From Puccinia triticina (taxonomy: Eukaryota; Basidiomycota; Pucciniomycetes; Pucciniales; Pucciniaceae), in NCBI RefSeq assembly GCF_026914185.1, contig NC_070565.1, positions 1,364,001 through 1,428,000 on the forward strand: a DNA stretch of 64,000 bases, read 5' to 3'. Below are positions 1-9,498 of the stretch, piece after piece. The number at the start of each line of letters is the position of its first letter. Position 1 is the first letter of the stretch. Made by a program: the position numbers and the translations under genes. Under the pieces are notes generated by a model, which saw nothing but the letters and a program-made list of their open reading frames with translations, was not told where the DNA came from and did no database searches.

Positions 1-2
1 AA

Positions 3-989
3 CCATTCCTAGCGTGGATACACAGCTTGGAAATCTTCTTTGACACAAAGAAAGTCAACACCACCAAGGACAAGGTCCGCATAGCAGGCACGTTGATCAA
101 GGAAACAAATCTGCTCTTGTTCTATTCAAATGAGGCAAAGAAGCACCTCACAGGATCGTGGGAGGACTTCAAATCTGCGTTATTCGATGCGGCCCTCCCA
201 GTGAGATGGAGACACAGACTCATACAAAAGATACAAGGTCTCAAAATGGAGTCCTCTGAGTCCTTTGCTCAATACGAGACTCGTGCGCGAACCCTCCAGC
301 GGATGATCAACTTCGACTCGGACCCCCCGGTGATCTCGGACCTCAGCCTAGCAGAATGGCTCACAGGGGGCCTGCCAGATGACCTTAAAGGAGAGGTATT
401 CAAGTTCAAGATCCTGGAGGCGGATCCTTTCGATTACAACCATTTCGCAAAACAGGTGAGAATTTTTGTCGGCGCTCAACCAAAACGCTCAGCGAACGAC
501 CGCCAGAGAAACCATGCCAGGAACAGTTCGCCAAACGCTTCCTCTGCAATGGACACCAAGCCCACGGGCGCGATGTCAGAAGAGCTCCGGTGGCGCATAC
601 ATTCTTATCTGGATTCAGTGGGTCGCTGCCACTGGTGCAGGGAACACTGTGGATCCAATAAAGGATCCTGCCCTAATCCCCGCGATCGCAATCTAGTCAT
701 AGTCCCAAGCTCGTTCCGCACCCCCCCAAAACCAGCAGAATACTCCCCGCCTCAAGCCTGGACCTCAGCCAAAGGACCCGGCAGCGGCAATCAAAACTCT
801 AATGCGGGACGTGCAATGTCCTGCCCGGCAGGAGTAGCGGCAGTAGACAATGAACAAGAAGACTTGTTCCCCAAGATGGACCAGACCTCGACGGCGACCA
901 TGAACGAGGTTGACGAGATCATGGCCCACGGCTTTGAAGATGATGAGGATCACCGAGGAGACCGAATCAGCGGCGGTCAAACATTTTGA
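3..989 (+). pseudogene. Ty3/gypsy gag fragment, open at the left window edge
   Basis: The reading frame is open from the window edge to a TGA at 987-989, so the true start lies outside; no ATG is needed within the window. The first 130 or so residues have the look of a retrotransposon gag core (FFDTKK, LIKETN, GSWEDFKSALFDAALP, ARTLQRMINF), the capsid-like helical domain of fungal Ty3 elements. Around 624-680 there is a Cys/His cluster (CHWCREHCGSNKGSCP) that resembles a zinc knuckle but has altered spacing. The C-terminal third is Pro/Ser-rich and acidic. No protease or reverse transcriptase follows, so this is a truncated element and probably not the same family as the element at 3344-14422, whose gag looks different. 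Retrotransposon gag is a confident call; family placement is inference. Confidence 0.75.
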
Positions 990-1926
990 AGCCCTACGCG
1001 GTTTCAAGGAATCATTATTGTCAAGAATTTCAGAAGCCATTGCGGGGACCAAAGAGGGGTATGTCCCGGTCTCACCTGCTCCCCTTTGTCCCCCTCATCT
1101 GCTTAGGATGAATGACTCACGTCCCCCCTCAACCACAGCTCCGTTACAGAAGAAAGCGAGTAAAGGGGCGAGCTCCTTGCGATATCCGAGGCCAATCAAA
1201 TACAACCAGGAACTTATATCAATCCCCCTACATTGCCCCTTCCCTTGTTTCCTTCTTTGTCCAATCGTCCGAATGCCCCCCAGAAAATACAAGCCAAACC
1301 CGCACAACCTTCTTATGTCTAAAGACAGAAAACTTGACAGCAAATGTACCGCGAACCTCCAACTCAGCTCTGCCATATCACGCCACCGCCCTACGTCGCC
1401 GGGGTGTTCCATTTTCTGACACCTCTCACCTTTTTGTTCCCACTGCCATTACGGTTCCCTTCCCCCCCCGCGTCCATCCATCAACCAAGAAGATTTTTGT
1501 AGGAGGGGAGTATGTGAGCGGCACATCTCGCGGACTCACAGAGACAGTCACAGGACTGTCACGGGACCCATTTCCCCTGGCTCCATATCCACTCGAGCTC
1601 CGCCCCTCCTAGCTTGGCAGGGAATTCCTGAGACTTCCCCCAAGCTAGGTGAGCACCCACATTTCCCTTTCCCCCCTTTTTCTCTCTCTTATCCTTTTCT
1701 CTCTTCTGTATATACTCAAGGGAAGTACTGAGACTTCCCCCGAGCTAGCTTTCCTCCCCGTCTGCAATACAAACAGAGGTTCTAGAAGTCGCTCGTGCCC
1801 GTGCCCCTTTGCCCTGAGACCCTTGAAGCTCATCAGTGAAGCTCTCAAATCAGAGAGCTTACAACAGGCCACAAAAACCCCTGCGCATTTCGTGCGCAGG
1901 CTTTGTAAGAACCACGAAGGGCACTA
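990..1926 (+). other. Degenerate retroelement tail with LTR-like segment
   Basis: No intact gene follows the gag fragment. Short overlapping frames continue for about 600 bp without recognisable domains. A TGTCACGGGACC sequence at 1557, a TATA-like stretch (CTGTATATACTC) near 1706 and two diverged copies of a block reading TGAGACTTCCCCC with AGCTAG (about 1629 and 1730) resemble an LTR, but no partner LTR is visible in the window, so the boundaries are guesses. Confidence 0.3.
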
Positions 1927-2079
1927 AACCACCCCAGGCGCCCCTGGCCCCTCCGTTCAACCCCATTTTTTGGGTTCATTAGAAGTAACTGTCCGCAGTT
2001 ACTTCGCACTTTCACCACGCTTTTGCTGCGCACTCCATCACACCGTGCACAGTCACTGGTGTAGCTAGAGGAGTACACG

Positions 2080-2188
2080 TACTCTTGGCATCACCAAGCC
2101 TGACAACAAATTTCAGGTTTTTTCAACCCACAACATCAGGACAGACACCAAGGGTGTAAGGCTTTCTAACCACTATACCAGCGTCACT
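2080..2188 (-). repeat. tRNA-derived SINE-like head
   Basis: On the minus strand there is a good RNA polymerase III A box (TGGTATAGTGG, about 2165-2178) and, about 50 nt further on, a weaker B-box-like GGGTTGAAAAAACC. This spacing is that of a tRNA or a tRNA-derived SINE head. It does not fold convincingly as a complete tRNA, so a SINE remnant is the better reading. Confidence 0.4.
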
Positions 2189-2190
2189 AT

Positions 2191-3343
2191 GCTTCGGAGG
2201 GCCCCCATTGGAAGTAACTCTACTCAAAACATTTCCCAACTGTCCGAATCAATCAAAAAAAGCAAACACCAAAAGTTGGGGACAACACATTTGTCCAACC
2301 AAGCCGCGGCGGCGTTCAGTGGAGGCAAGGTGAATTGGTTTGTCCAACAGTCTTCAATCAGGGATTGGTTGCAAAAACCAACACCAATCAAATTTTTGAC
2401 CCAGTGGTGGTATAAGTACGCTGCTGCTTTGACATTTCTTTTGTTACTGAAAAATGCATCATTATTGAAACTCGCTCAATCCTCTTACTGAGAAAGAAAC
2501 AGATTGCAAAAAAAGCAAGTCAGCTGTTTTTGTGAGGCTTGGCAAGACAGTCACTCTGCCGGATTTCCTGAGAATCTAAACAGGTTATAGGTTTGTTACA
2601 GTCATTTCCGGCATGCAGTTTGGTAGAAGTACAGCAACACAGACAAATTTCACTTTGACTCGCCCAGAGATACACCGCGGGGCGAATTCAAAAAGGCTGT
2701 GGCGCCACGGTCGCGCGGCCGTATTCTTCAGCCCCCAAGACGCCACATGGACACAATTTGCGCCACCATGGCGAAGAGGTGACGCCCCCACGGTGGCCCC
2801 CTGGGCGCCACGGCCCACAGGGCGGCACCAAGTCGCCGGCGAGACCATCAATTGACTTAGCGTCCCAGGGTTGGCCCCGGGGTCGCCCACCTTGCGCCCC
2901 CATCCGAGGCGGCTGTGAGACCATCACTCCCCGGAGACTTCATGGCTGTCCGCCCCCGCGGCGTCCCGGAAGCAACCCCCGGCGGACACCATGATGTGCT
3001 CAGGCCACACCCCAAGACATCATGGCTGCCTGTGCCTGTGGAAGCCCAGAGGCGACACCTGACGGCCACCATGCTGCGCTCGGGCCCTGGAAAGCCTGGG
3101 CTAACAGGAGCCTCACCCGGATCCGGCCATGCCGGGCGTTGTTGCTTCACTGATAAGCCATCATTTCACCACGGTCACATTATCCATGGGGACTGTTACA
3201 ATGACCCCATGTTTCATGTTCCAGCCTAGTAGGGCAATCTGATCCAAGCCATGCCCGCCTCACTCGCAAAAACGTGGCTGCATTCACAACCAACCTGATC
3301 ATTGTATCATGGAGGATGGCAACCAGCTAATATTGCTTGGCGG
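2191..3343. other. No gene recognised; GC-rich island at 2640-3140
   Basis: The short open frames here have no recognisable domain and no codon character. From about 2640 to 3140 the composition becomes strongly GC-rich, with repeated GGGCGCCACGG, GTGACGCCCC and GAGACCATCA modules. A second island at 26060-26350 shares the GGCGCCACGG and TGACGCCCC words, so this is probably part of a dispersed repeat. Confidence 0.4.
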
Positions 3344-4174
3344 TGTGGTGATCAAGTTGGTGGAGGCCGTGAAAAGGGCGCAAAATCAAGAAATCACCCC
3401 CTCTCAGGATCATGAATTGTCCGGCTCTCATGGTTTTCTCTCCACCTCCCTGGTCCTTCTCTTGGTTCTCTTATGGTTTCAGTTCTTCCCAGCTTTCAAC
3501 CTCTCCTTTCTTTCTTTTTTCTTTGTTTCTTTTGTTGTTTGTTTGCCTTTTTCTTTTTTTCTTTTATGAGTGTGCTATTTCTTTCTGTTTCTCTTCTGCG
3601 CGCGTTGGATGGGAGTGTAGGAGATGGGTTGGTTTTGGTTTTAGTTTTTGTTTGTTTGTTTGTTGTGTCTGGTTTCCATGTTTTGTTTTGTTGCGGTCTT
3701 TGTTTTCTCTCTTCCTAGGTTGTAGCGCGCGCGCGGTGGGCACGAGGGCCTGTCGCGCAGCTTGTCGCAAGGACTGTCACCAACCCTGAATCTAAGTTCA
3801 GCCGAACAGAGAAGAGGGGGTGGGGCATGGTATTCTGCTTGGAACGAAAAGATATCATCACGTTTTTGAGCTTATTGATCCGGATCGTGAAGATCCTTCC
3901 TGAGACTTCTGAGTTATTTTCATTTCCCGAGCGTTTGAATCCAACCTTATACTTCCTGAATCTATTAAGAGAACACTTAAAGAGCTTAACAACCACAATC
4001 GCCAAGGGCAATCCAAACTCCCTCGTTCTTTCCTTCTCACCCAAAAATCCTCTCCCATACTGCTATCAATTATCTCGATTCTTCGCGCTCACCAGATCCG
4101 GACCTTTGAACGAGGGCAGCTGAAGCACTTTCCCCTCAACCCGCTGTCTACCGCGCACAGGTAGAAGCGCCATA
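3344..4174 (+). repeat. 5' LTR (831 bp)
   Basis: It is nearly identical to the 3' LTR once the MITE is removed, and the two then have exactly the same length. It starts TGTGGTGATC and ends GCGCCATA, one base before the primer-binding site. The middle is a T-rich pyrimidine tract (about 3450-3700) ending in GCGCGCGCG. Several short open frames cross it but look like composition effects. Confidence 0.92.
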
Positions 4175-4175
4175 T

Positions 4176-4229
4176 TGGTCCCCCGAGCCGGGATCAAACC
4201 AGTGACCTCAAGATTTACAGTCTTGCCTC
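4176..4229 (+). other. Extended primer-binding site complementary to tRNA-Tyr
   Basis: One base after the LTR, TGGTCCCCCGAGCCGGGATC is complementary to a tRNA 3' end including CCA. The complement continues well past the usual 18 nt, through a T arm (GGTTTGATCC) and variable region to a complete anticodon arm with stem CAAGA/TCTTG and loop CTGTAAA. That gives anticodon GTA (tyrosine); the C1-G72 pair expected for eukaryotic tRNA-Tyr also fits. No intron follows the anticodon, consistent with a mature tRNA template. Beyond about 4230 the match to a D arm fades. Confidence 0.85.
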
Positions 4230-4404
4230 AGGATTTCGAGACGGACTAGTGGTCTTAGGCCGGATTTGGTGTCTTTAGATTTCTCTGAATACGTTTTAGG
4301 ATCCTCGTTTTAGGATCAAGATCAACCCAAATTTTCTCGGTCTCTTTCGGTTATTGCTTTCATTTTATTCAGGTTTTCAGCTGTGGGGCACAGGAGAGCT
4401 ATAA

Positions 4405-4509
4405 GTAAGTCCCGTCCATTGTGCACCTCCAGGGCTCTCGACACTCGTCAAAGCATCACCTGCCACGCTGTGAGCCGCCCCTCGTTGTTCCGCCCTTGCC
4501 TTAATCTAG
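4405..4509 (+). other. Intron-like module 1 of the Ty3 element (upstream of gag)
   Basis: It begins with a consensus donor GTAAGTCC and ends CTTAATCTAG, 13 bases before the gag ATG. It shares GTAAGTCC, TGCACCTCCAGGG, GCCAC and GTGAGCC in the same order with three further modules at 6907, 9677 and 12937. It could be a leader intron; splicing is inferred. Confidence 0.6.
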
Positions 4510-4522
4510 TGAATCCGGTGCG

Positions 4523-6628
4523 ATGGTCAAAATCAAGTCGCCAAACAAGCGGCTATGTTTCGACGGAACTAAGGTCAAGAGGTTCATTGAAACTTATGAA
4601 ATGGTGGCGAGTCTGGATGAGGCGACGGAGCTGGATATGGCGAAGCAAATCCGGTTATTCCTGGCCAACAATGAGTTGTTGGACATCCTTGAGACGTTGG
4701 ATGGTTTCAGTCCCCCCGATTGGCCAAAGCTGAAGTCGGCCATGGTTGCGTATTGGGGAAAAGTGGACACTGCGAGGTTTACGACGAGGGACTTGACGTC
4801 CCTAGTGAATGATTGGTCGTCGAAAGGAGGTGTGGCTACGGCAGAAGACTATCAGGCTTTCTGTCAGTCATGGGAGCCGATACAGTCCTATCTTTTGTCC
4901 AAAGCGCATATCGATTCCGTGGAAGAAATCCGCAACTCCTATTATCAGTCTTTCTCGTCGACGGCACAGGATGAAATTCGGCGTAAACTAGTTCGGGATA
5001 GGACTATGGTTACCACTCTTGATAACCGGTTTAAATTGCCAACTTTCCAGATTCTTAAGGAAGCTGTGGATGCAGTCATGAAGGAACAGACCGCGCTCAC
5101 TTTTGAAGAGTCGAAGACCAGCCGACCGGTTGCGCCGTCTCAGTTCCAGGACGGTAACTCGGTGATGAAAAAGATGGGCGAGGAGAGGCGGCCTAAAGAA
5201 GCTCCTGCAGTGCCGAAACCTGCGCCGGATATGGACGAGCTGTCGAAGTTATTTGAGGCTTTCGAGCAGCGGATTGACCAGAAGATCGCGGCCATACCCG
5301 CTAAGCCGTCTCAGCCGTCGGGCACTAGACCGCCCATGGTGTGCTTTTATTGTCACCGTGAAGGGCACGGGACCAAGAGCTCTTTCGAGCTTCAGAAAGA
5401 CAAGGAGGAGAAGCTCGTCGAACAGAAAGGCACGAATTTTTTCCTGCCGAACGGCGCGCTTATTCCCTGGGATTCTAGCCGACCCATTCGACACATTGTG
5501 GCTTCTTTTCCCTCCCCTCGCGTGAATCAGGCAACCGCGGAACCTTCGAGAGAGTATAAGGCGGGGTGCGGCTCCCTTCAACAGTGGTACCCGCCCGCAG
5601 TTTCTTCTCAGTCATTCTCCGGCGCGTATGAGGCGGATCCGGCTGGCAGGAAGCGTCACGAAGACCCCAAGCTTTATAAGGCTCCATCTGTCCCTAGTAG
5701 CGCGGCTAAGCGACCAATCAGAAGCACTCCAGCCTCGAAGGAATCCCAAGAAACGCAGGCTATGGAAGAGGAACCAGAGCTCTTTGAGCGTGGATCTGGC
5801 GACGCACAGAAGGAATCAGACTCACGCCCGGATACCCCGTCTCAGACGGCGAAACCTGCCGGCCCGAAGGTCAGGTTCGAGCGGGACGTTGCTCGCGACC
5901 ACCTTAATGCGGTCGATGGTGCGCTGAAGAAGATATTCGACTTGCCCGTGCCCCACATGACAGTGGCGGAGCTGCTGGCTCTTGCACCTACTGTTGCAGA
6001 GGGTGTTAAAAAATGGGTGTCGCGAAGGCGCGTGGAAGTTGGCGCGGAAGAGCTCAAGGTTCACTCCGGCACTCTAGCCGAGGGAGACGAAGTACGGGAT
6101 TTGGGGGCGGATCTAAACCTTTACTCCTGCCGGCTAGGTTATCTGTCTTGTCTCATAGGCAATGGAGAAACTCCTGCGAAGCCACTTATCAATTCTGGTT
6201 TGCAGCTTAATTTGATATCCGACACGATGGCGAATCAGTTTAACTTGACTCCGAGAGTTAATTTTCAGTCCGCGGTCTACGGTATCAACAACCAGGCCTG
6301 CAAATTGATAGGTGTGGCTGAGGATGTTCCGATTCGCGTTGGGAAAACTATCGATAGGACGTGCCACTTTTGGATCACGCGCAATGACGGACCTTTGATT
6401 TTGGGTCGTCCTTTTCTGATGGACGTGGCGGCCACCCTTTCTTTCAACCCGCAATCCGGCGAGAAGATTATCATTCCAGATGCCAGCGGCCGCGACATCG
6501 AGTTATTGCTGTGTTCAACTGGGTCCGGAAGATGGGAACGTGAATTCCCTGGTCAGGGACGCAAGGGTGTGCTGGCGCACGTGGCGCGGCTTCCCGACGA
6601 TTCGCACGAGGATCGTCCTTTTTTATGA
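4523..6628 (+). CDS. gag: Ty3 gag with C-terminal aspartic protease (701 aa)
   Basis: The polyprotein packages element RNA and matures the particle. The N-terminal about 200 residues are a gag/capsid-like helical region. A zinc knuckle follows at C274-x2-C277-x4-H282, but the fourth ligand position holds Ser287 rather than Cys. A long Pro/Ser/Glu-rich linker leads to a retropepsin-type fold around residues 545-660, with LINSG where the catalytic motif LIDSG is expected (Asn at residue 557, codon AAT at 6191-6193) and a downstream ILGRPFL (family flap/ILG motif). Both changes suggest loss of function. The start is the first ATG after module 1, and the frame is otherwise open. Pol lies downstream in a separate frame, so pol expression needs splicing or re-initiation. 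Confidence 0.85.
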   Translation: MVKIKSPNKRLCFDGTKVKRFIETYEMVASLDEATELDMAKQIRLFLANNELLDILETLDGFSPPDWPKLKSAMVAYWGKVDTARFTTRDLTSLVNDWSSKGGVATAEDYQAFCQSWEPIQSYLLSKAHIDSVEEIRNSYYQSFSSTAQDEIRRKLVRDRTMVTTLDNRFKLPTFQILKEAVDAVMKEQTALTFEESKTSRPVAPSQFQDGNSVMKKMGEERRPKEAPAVPKPAPDMDELSKLFEAFEQRIDQKIAAIPAKPSQPSGTRPPMVCFYCHREGHGTKSSFELQKDKEEKLVEQKGTNFFLPNGALIPWDSSRPIRHIVASFPSPRVNQATAEPSREYKAGCGSLQQWYPPAVSSQSFSGAYEADPAGRKRHEDPKLYKAPSVPSSAAKRPIRSTPASKESQETQAMEEEPELFERGSGDAQKESDSRPDTPSQTAKPAGPKVRFERDVARDHLNAVDGALKKIFDLPVPHMTVAELLALAPTVAEGVKKWVSRRRVEVGAEELKVHSGTLAEGDEVRDLGADLNLYSCRLGYLSCLIGNGETPAKPLINSGLQLNLISDTMANQFNLTPRVNFQSAVYGINNQACKLIGVAEDVPIRVGKTIDRTCHFWITRNDGPLILGRPFLMDVAATLSFNPQSGEKIIIPDASGRDIELLLCSTGSGRWEREFPGQGRKGVLAHVARLPDDSHEDRPFL

Positions 6629-6906
6629 GCTCTGCTGGTTCAATTTACGGCGGTCTTAATTTAGGTCCTCGCATTCTTGCCGTCGAATCAGCTCAAACTC
6701 TAGAGGATCATTGGCCCATTTCCCCAATTTCATAATTTTTCCTCAATCAGCAAAATAGAAAACCCGAAAAACATCTCAAGATACTCAAAACCATTAAAAA
6801 GAAGATCTCAGCTCGATTTCAATTCAGTTTTCAATCCCCAGTGTACATTATGCAAGGAGCGGTGGAGGAGGATACTGGAACCCTGTGAAGGCAAACTGAA
6901 GCAAAA
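6629..6906 (+). other. Spacer between gag and pol of the Ty3 element
   Basis: This stretch has no open frame of note. It is moderately AT-rich and ends with CTGAAGCAAAA immediately before the GTAAGT of module 2, so its last part could be exon sequence joined to pol by splicing. Confidence 0.4.
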
Positions 6907-7015
6907 GTAAGTCCTCCCAGTTTATGCACCTCCAGGGTATCTACTACCTTCGTAAAAGCCCTGCCTCGTGCCACTCTCATGAGCCATCCCTATTCGCCCG
7001 CCTCTGCTTGCAGAT
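6907..7015 (+). other. Intron-like module 2 of the Ty3 element (between gag and pol)
   Basis: The donor is GTAAGTCCTCCC and the acceptor CTGCTTGCAG. The internal words TATGCACCTCCAGGG, CTAC, GCCAC and ATGAGCC match modules 1, 3 and 4. The ATG at 6979, the first possible start of the pol frame, lies inside the module where the other copies read GTGAGC. Confidence 0.6.
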
Positions 7016-7259
7016 CTCAGAAAACACCTTCGATGGATTCAACTTGTCATGAAGACAAGAAATTACTTGCGTTTCACCTCAAACAGGACTCAGCCCGTTC
7101 TAAGGAGCCCTCCGCTCCCTTTCAGTTCCCGCTTCAGGAAGATTTACATGATCGTCTCCGCAACGAGAATAAACTTCTTAAGCTCCACGATGAGGGTAAA
7201 CTCGTGCCACTCCGCAACAAGCCTAAACTAGTACCGCTCCGCAATGAGCATAAACTTCA
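6979..7259 (+). CDS. N-terminal part of Ty3 pol, cut off by an insertion
   Basis: This frame encodes a Lys-rich region ending in imperfect repeats of LRNEXKL (LRNENKL, LRNKPKL, LRNEHKL). The same repeat resumes on the far side of the 2.2-kb insertion (LRKEDKL, LRNELKL) just before the pol frame proper. Removing 7260-9498 in thought, that is the element plus one copy of its TTCA duplication, joins the two pieces without a shift. The piece is therefore the original N-terminal extension of pol rather than an independent gene. As it stands it would run into the insertion and stop at 7278. The function of the LRNE repeat region is unknown. Confidence 0.6.
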
Positions 7260-7807
7260 CACCAGGAAAAAAAAGTAGTCAGTTGATGACAACTGACATA
7301 ACACAGCTCTGGTTTCAGCTCCAAAGCTACTCCATCTGCTAGTTAAGGGCTGGCTGGCACACAGCTCAGTGCCCATTTTGGCACAGCTGAAGCCTCTAGC
7401 TTGCATTTTTCACAAGCTGCTCCTCAGCTTTGTCCCAGGCACATCTGCTGCTCAGCCTTGGCCCAGGCCCAGCTGCCCCTCAGTCTTGGCACAGGAAAAG
7501 CCACTGCTCAGCCTTTGCTTGAGCAAGAACGGGTGTTGATAAACGCACACCCGTCCCCCGGGGGCACACCCTTGCCCACGCCCTTCGAAAAGGGCGTGTG
7601 GCGCTGGTTGGGTGTAACACACCCTTGAAGGATGTCTCCCGCGCGCGCGGGAACAATCCTTCAAGGGGGGAATATGCGGACCGGTCAGGTGGACCGCACG
7701 CCCTTTATCAAGGGTGTGCGAGTCGAAGGGCATGCACGCCGCTGTATGGGCGTGCGAGGGCGTGCACGCCCCCACATGGGCGTTCACGGGCGTGCACCAT
7801 GGCTTGT

Positions 7808-9056
7808 TGGGAGCCCCTCGGCGGGCAGGTGCAAGTATACCTGCTCGCCGAGAGCCCCTCGGCGGGCAGGTACAGATCCCACCTCGCCGAGAGCCTCTCG
7901 GAGAGCAGGTATACATGCACCTGCTCGCCGAGAGCCTTGCCTGCTCGCCGAGAAGAATAACTCTCGGCGAGCAGGTATACAAACACCTGCCCGCCCCCCT
8001 CGGCGGGTAGGTGTATGTATCCCTGCTCGCCGAGAAGGATAACTCTCGGCGAGCAGGTGCATGTATACCTGCTCACCGAGAGCCCCTCGGCGGGCAGGTG
8101 CATGTATACCTGCTCGCCGAGAGAAATCCTCGGCGAGCAGGCATACAGATCCCACCTCGCCGAGAGCCTCTCGGCGAGCAGGTATACATACACCTGCCCG
8201 CCGAGCCTGCTCACCGAGAGCCCCTCGGCGGGCAGGTGCATTTATACCTCCTCGGCGAGCAGGCATACATATCCCACCTCGCCAAGAGCCTCTCGGCGAG
8301 CAGGTATACTTGCACCTGCCCGACGAGGGGCTCTTGGCGAGCGGGCTCGGCGGGAGGTGCATGTATACCTGCTCGCCGAGAGAAATCCATGGCGAGCAGG
8401 CATACACCTCTCGGCGAGCAGGCATACATATCCCCGCTCGCCGAGAGCCTTGCCTGCTCGCCGAGAAGGATAACTCTCGGCGAGCAGGTATACAAACACT
8501 TGCCCGGCGAGCCTGCTCGCCAAGAGCCCCTCGGCGGGCAGGTTCAAGTATACCTGCTCCCGAGAGGCCCTCGGCGAGGTGGGATCTGTATGCCTGCTCG
8601 CCGAGGATTCCTCTCGGCGAGCAGGTATAAATGCACCTGCCCGCCGAGGGGCTCTCGGTGAGCAGGCTTGGTGGGCAGGTGTATGTATACCTTCTCGCCG
8701 AGAGGCTCTCGGCGAGGTGGGATCTGTATGCCTGCTCGCCGATAATTTCTCTCGGCGAGCAGGTATACATGCACCTGCCCGCCGAGGGGCTCTCGGTGAG
8801 CAGGTATACATGCCCTGCTCGCCGAGAGTTATCCTTCTCGCGAGCAGGCAAGGCTCTCGGCGAGGTGGGATCTGTACCTGCCCGCCGAGGGGCTCTAGGT
8901 GAGCAGGCTTGGCGGGCAGGTGTTTGTATACTTGCTCGCCGAGAGTTATCCTTCTCGGCGAGCAGGGATACATACACCTACCCGCCGAGGGGCTCTCGGC
9001 GAGCAGGTATATGTATGTACATGCACCTGCCCACCGAGGGGCTCTCGGCGAGCAGG
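7808..9056. repeat. GGCGAGCAGGTATAC palindromic array
   Basis: Units of CTCGGCGAGCAGGTATAC and the inverse, with CACCTGCCCGCCGAG linkers, recur in both orientations over about 1.2 kb. The long open frames through this block (up to 397 codons) are by-products of repeat units that contain no stop codon in several frames. Confidence 0.85.
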
Positions 9057-9195
9057 CACGGTGCACGCTTGTCACGCCTATGTGGGGGCGTGCACGCCCT
9101 CGCACGCCCTTGATAAAGCTTTTCAAAGGGGGTGGGCGTGGGCGTGCCCCCGGGGGACGGGTGTGCATTTATCAATGCCCGTTCTTGCTCAGGCA

Positions 9196-9393
9196 AAGGC
9201 TGAGCAGCAGCTGGGCCTGGGCCAAGGCTGAGCAGCAGCTGGGCCTGGGCCAACGCTGAGCAGCAGCTGGGCCTGGGCCAAGGCTGAGCAGCAGCTGGGC
9301 CTGGGCCAAGGCTGAGCAGCAGCTGGGCCTGGGCCAAGGCTGAGCAGCAGCTGGGCCTGGGCCAAGGCTGAGCAGCAGCTGGGCCTGGGACAA
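9196..9393 (+). repeat. 28-bp tandem repeat, about seven units
   Basis: The unit contains GCTGAGCAGCAGCTGGGCC and then TGGGCCAAG. It belongs to the right arm of the inserted TIR element; the left arm (about 7440-7500) has about two inverted, diverged units, so the arms have expanded unequally. Confidence 0.85.
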
Positions 9394-9498
9394 AGCTGAG
9401 GATCAGCTTGTCAAAATTGCACTAGAGGCTGGATAGCCAGCTGGAGCAGGTGTCATGTCAGTTGTCATCTAGTGACTACTGATTTTTCCTGGTGTTCA

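Larger units (their letters stand above)
7260..9494. mobile_element. Palindromic TIR element (2.2 kb) inserted in Ty3 pol
   Basis: The left end begins CACCAGGAAAAA and the right end is its inverse TTTTTCCTGGTG. Inside these, both arms share GTAGTCA, GATGACAACTGACAT and GACAAGC or CACAAGC next to TCCTCAGCTTTGTCCCAGG as inverted copies. The 4-bp repeat TTCA flanks it (7256-7259, 9495-9498), and its removal restores the host reading frame. It has no transposase: the interior is repeat arrays with strong inverted symmetry. The superfamily is unclear; a 4-bp duplication with CACCA ends does not fit hAT or canonical CACTA. Confidence 0.75.

Noticed and set aside
3309..3789. Overlapping Phe/Leu-rich ORFs, repeated at 13017-13536
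   Set aside because: They are translations of the T-rich LTR interior and are duplicated because the LTR is.
7784..8977. Long open frames (up to 397 codons) across the GGCGAGCAGG array
   Set aside because: They follow repeat units lacking stops on both strands and in several frames, with Arg/Ser/Pro-rich monotonous products; no gene structure.
7808..9056. CRISPR-like appearance of the repeat array
   Set aside because: Units are palindromic, occur in both orientations, have no unique spacers and sit in a eukaryotic transposon.
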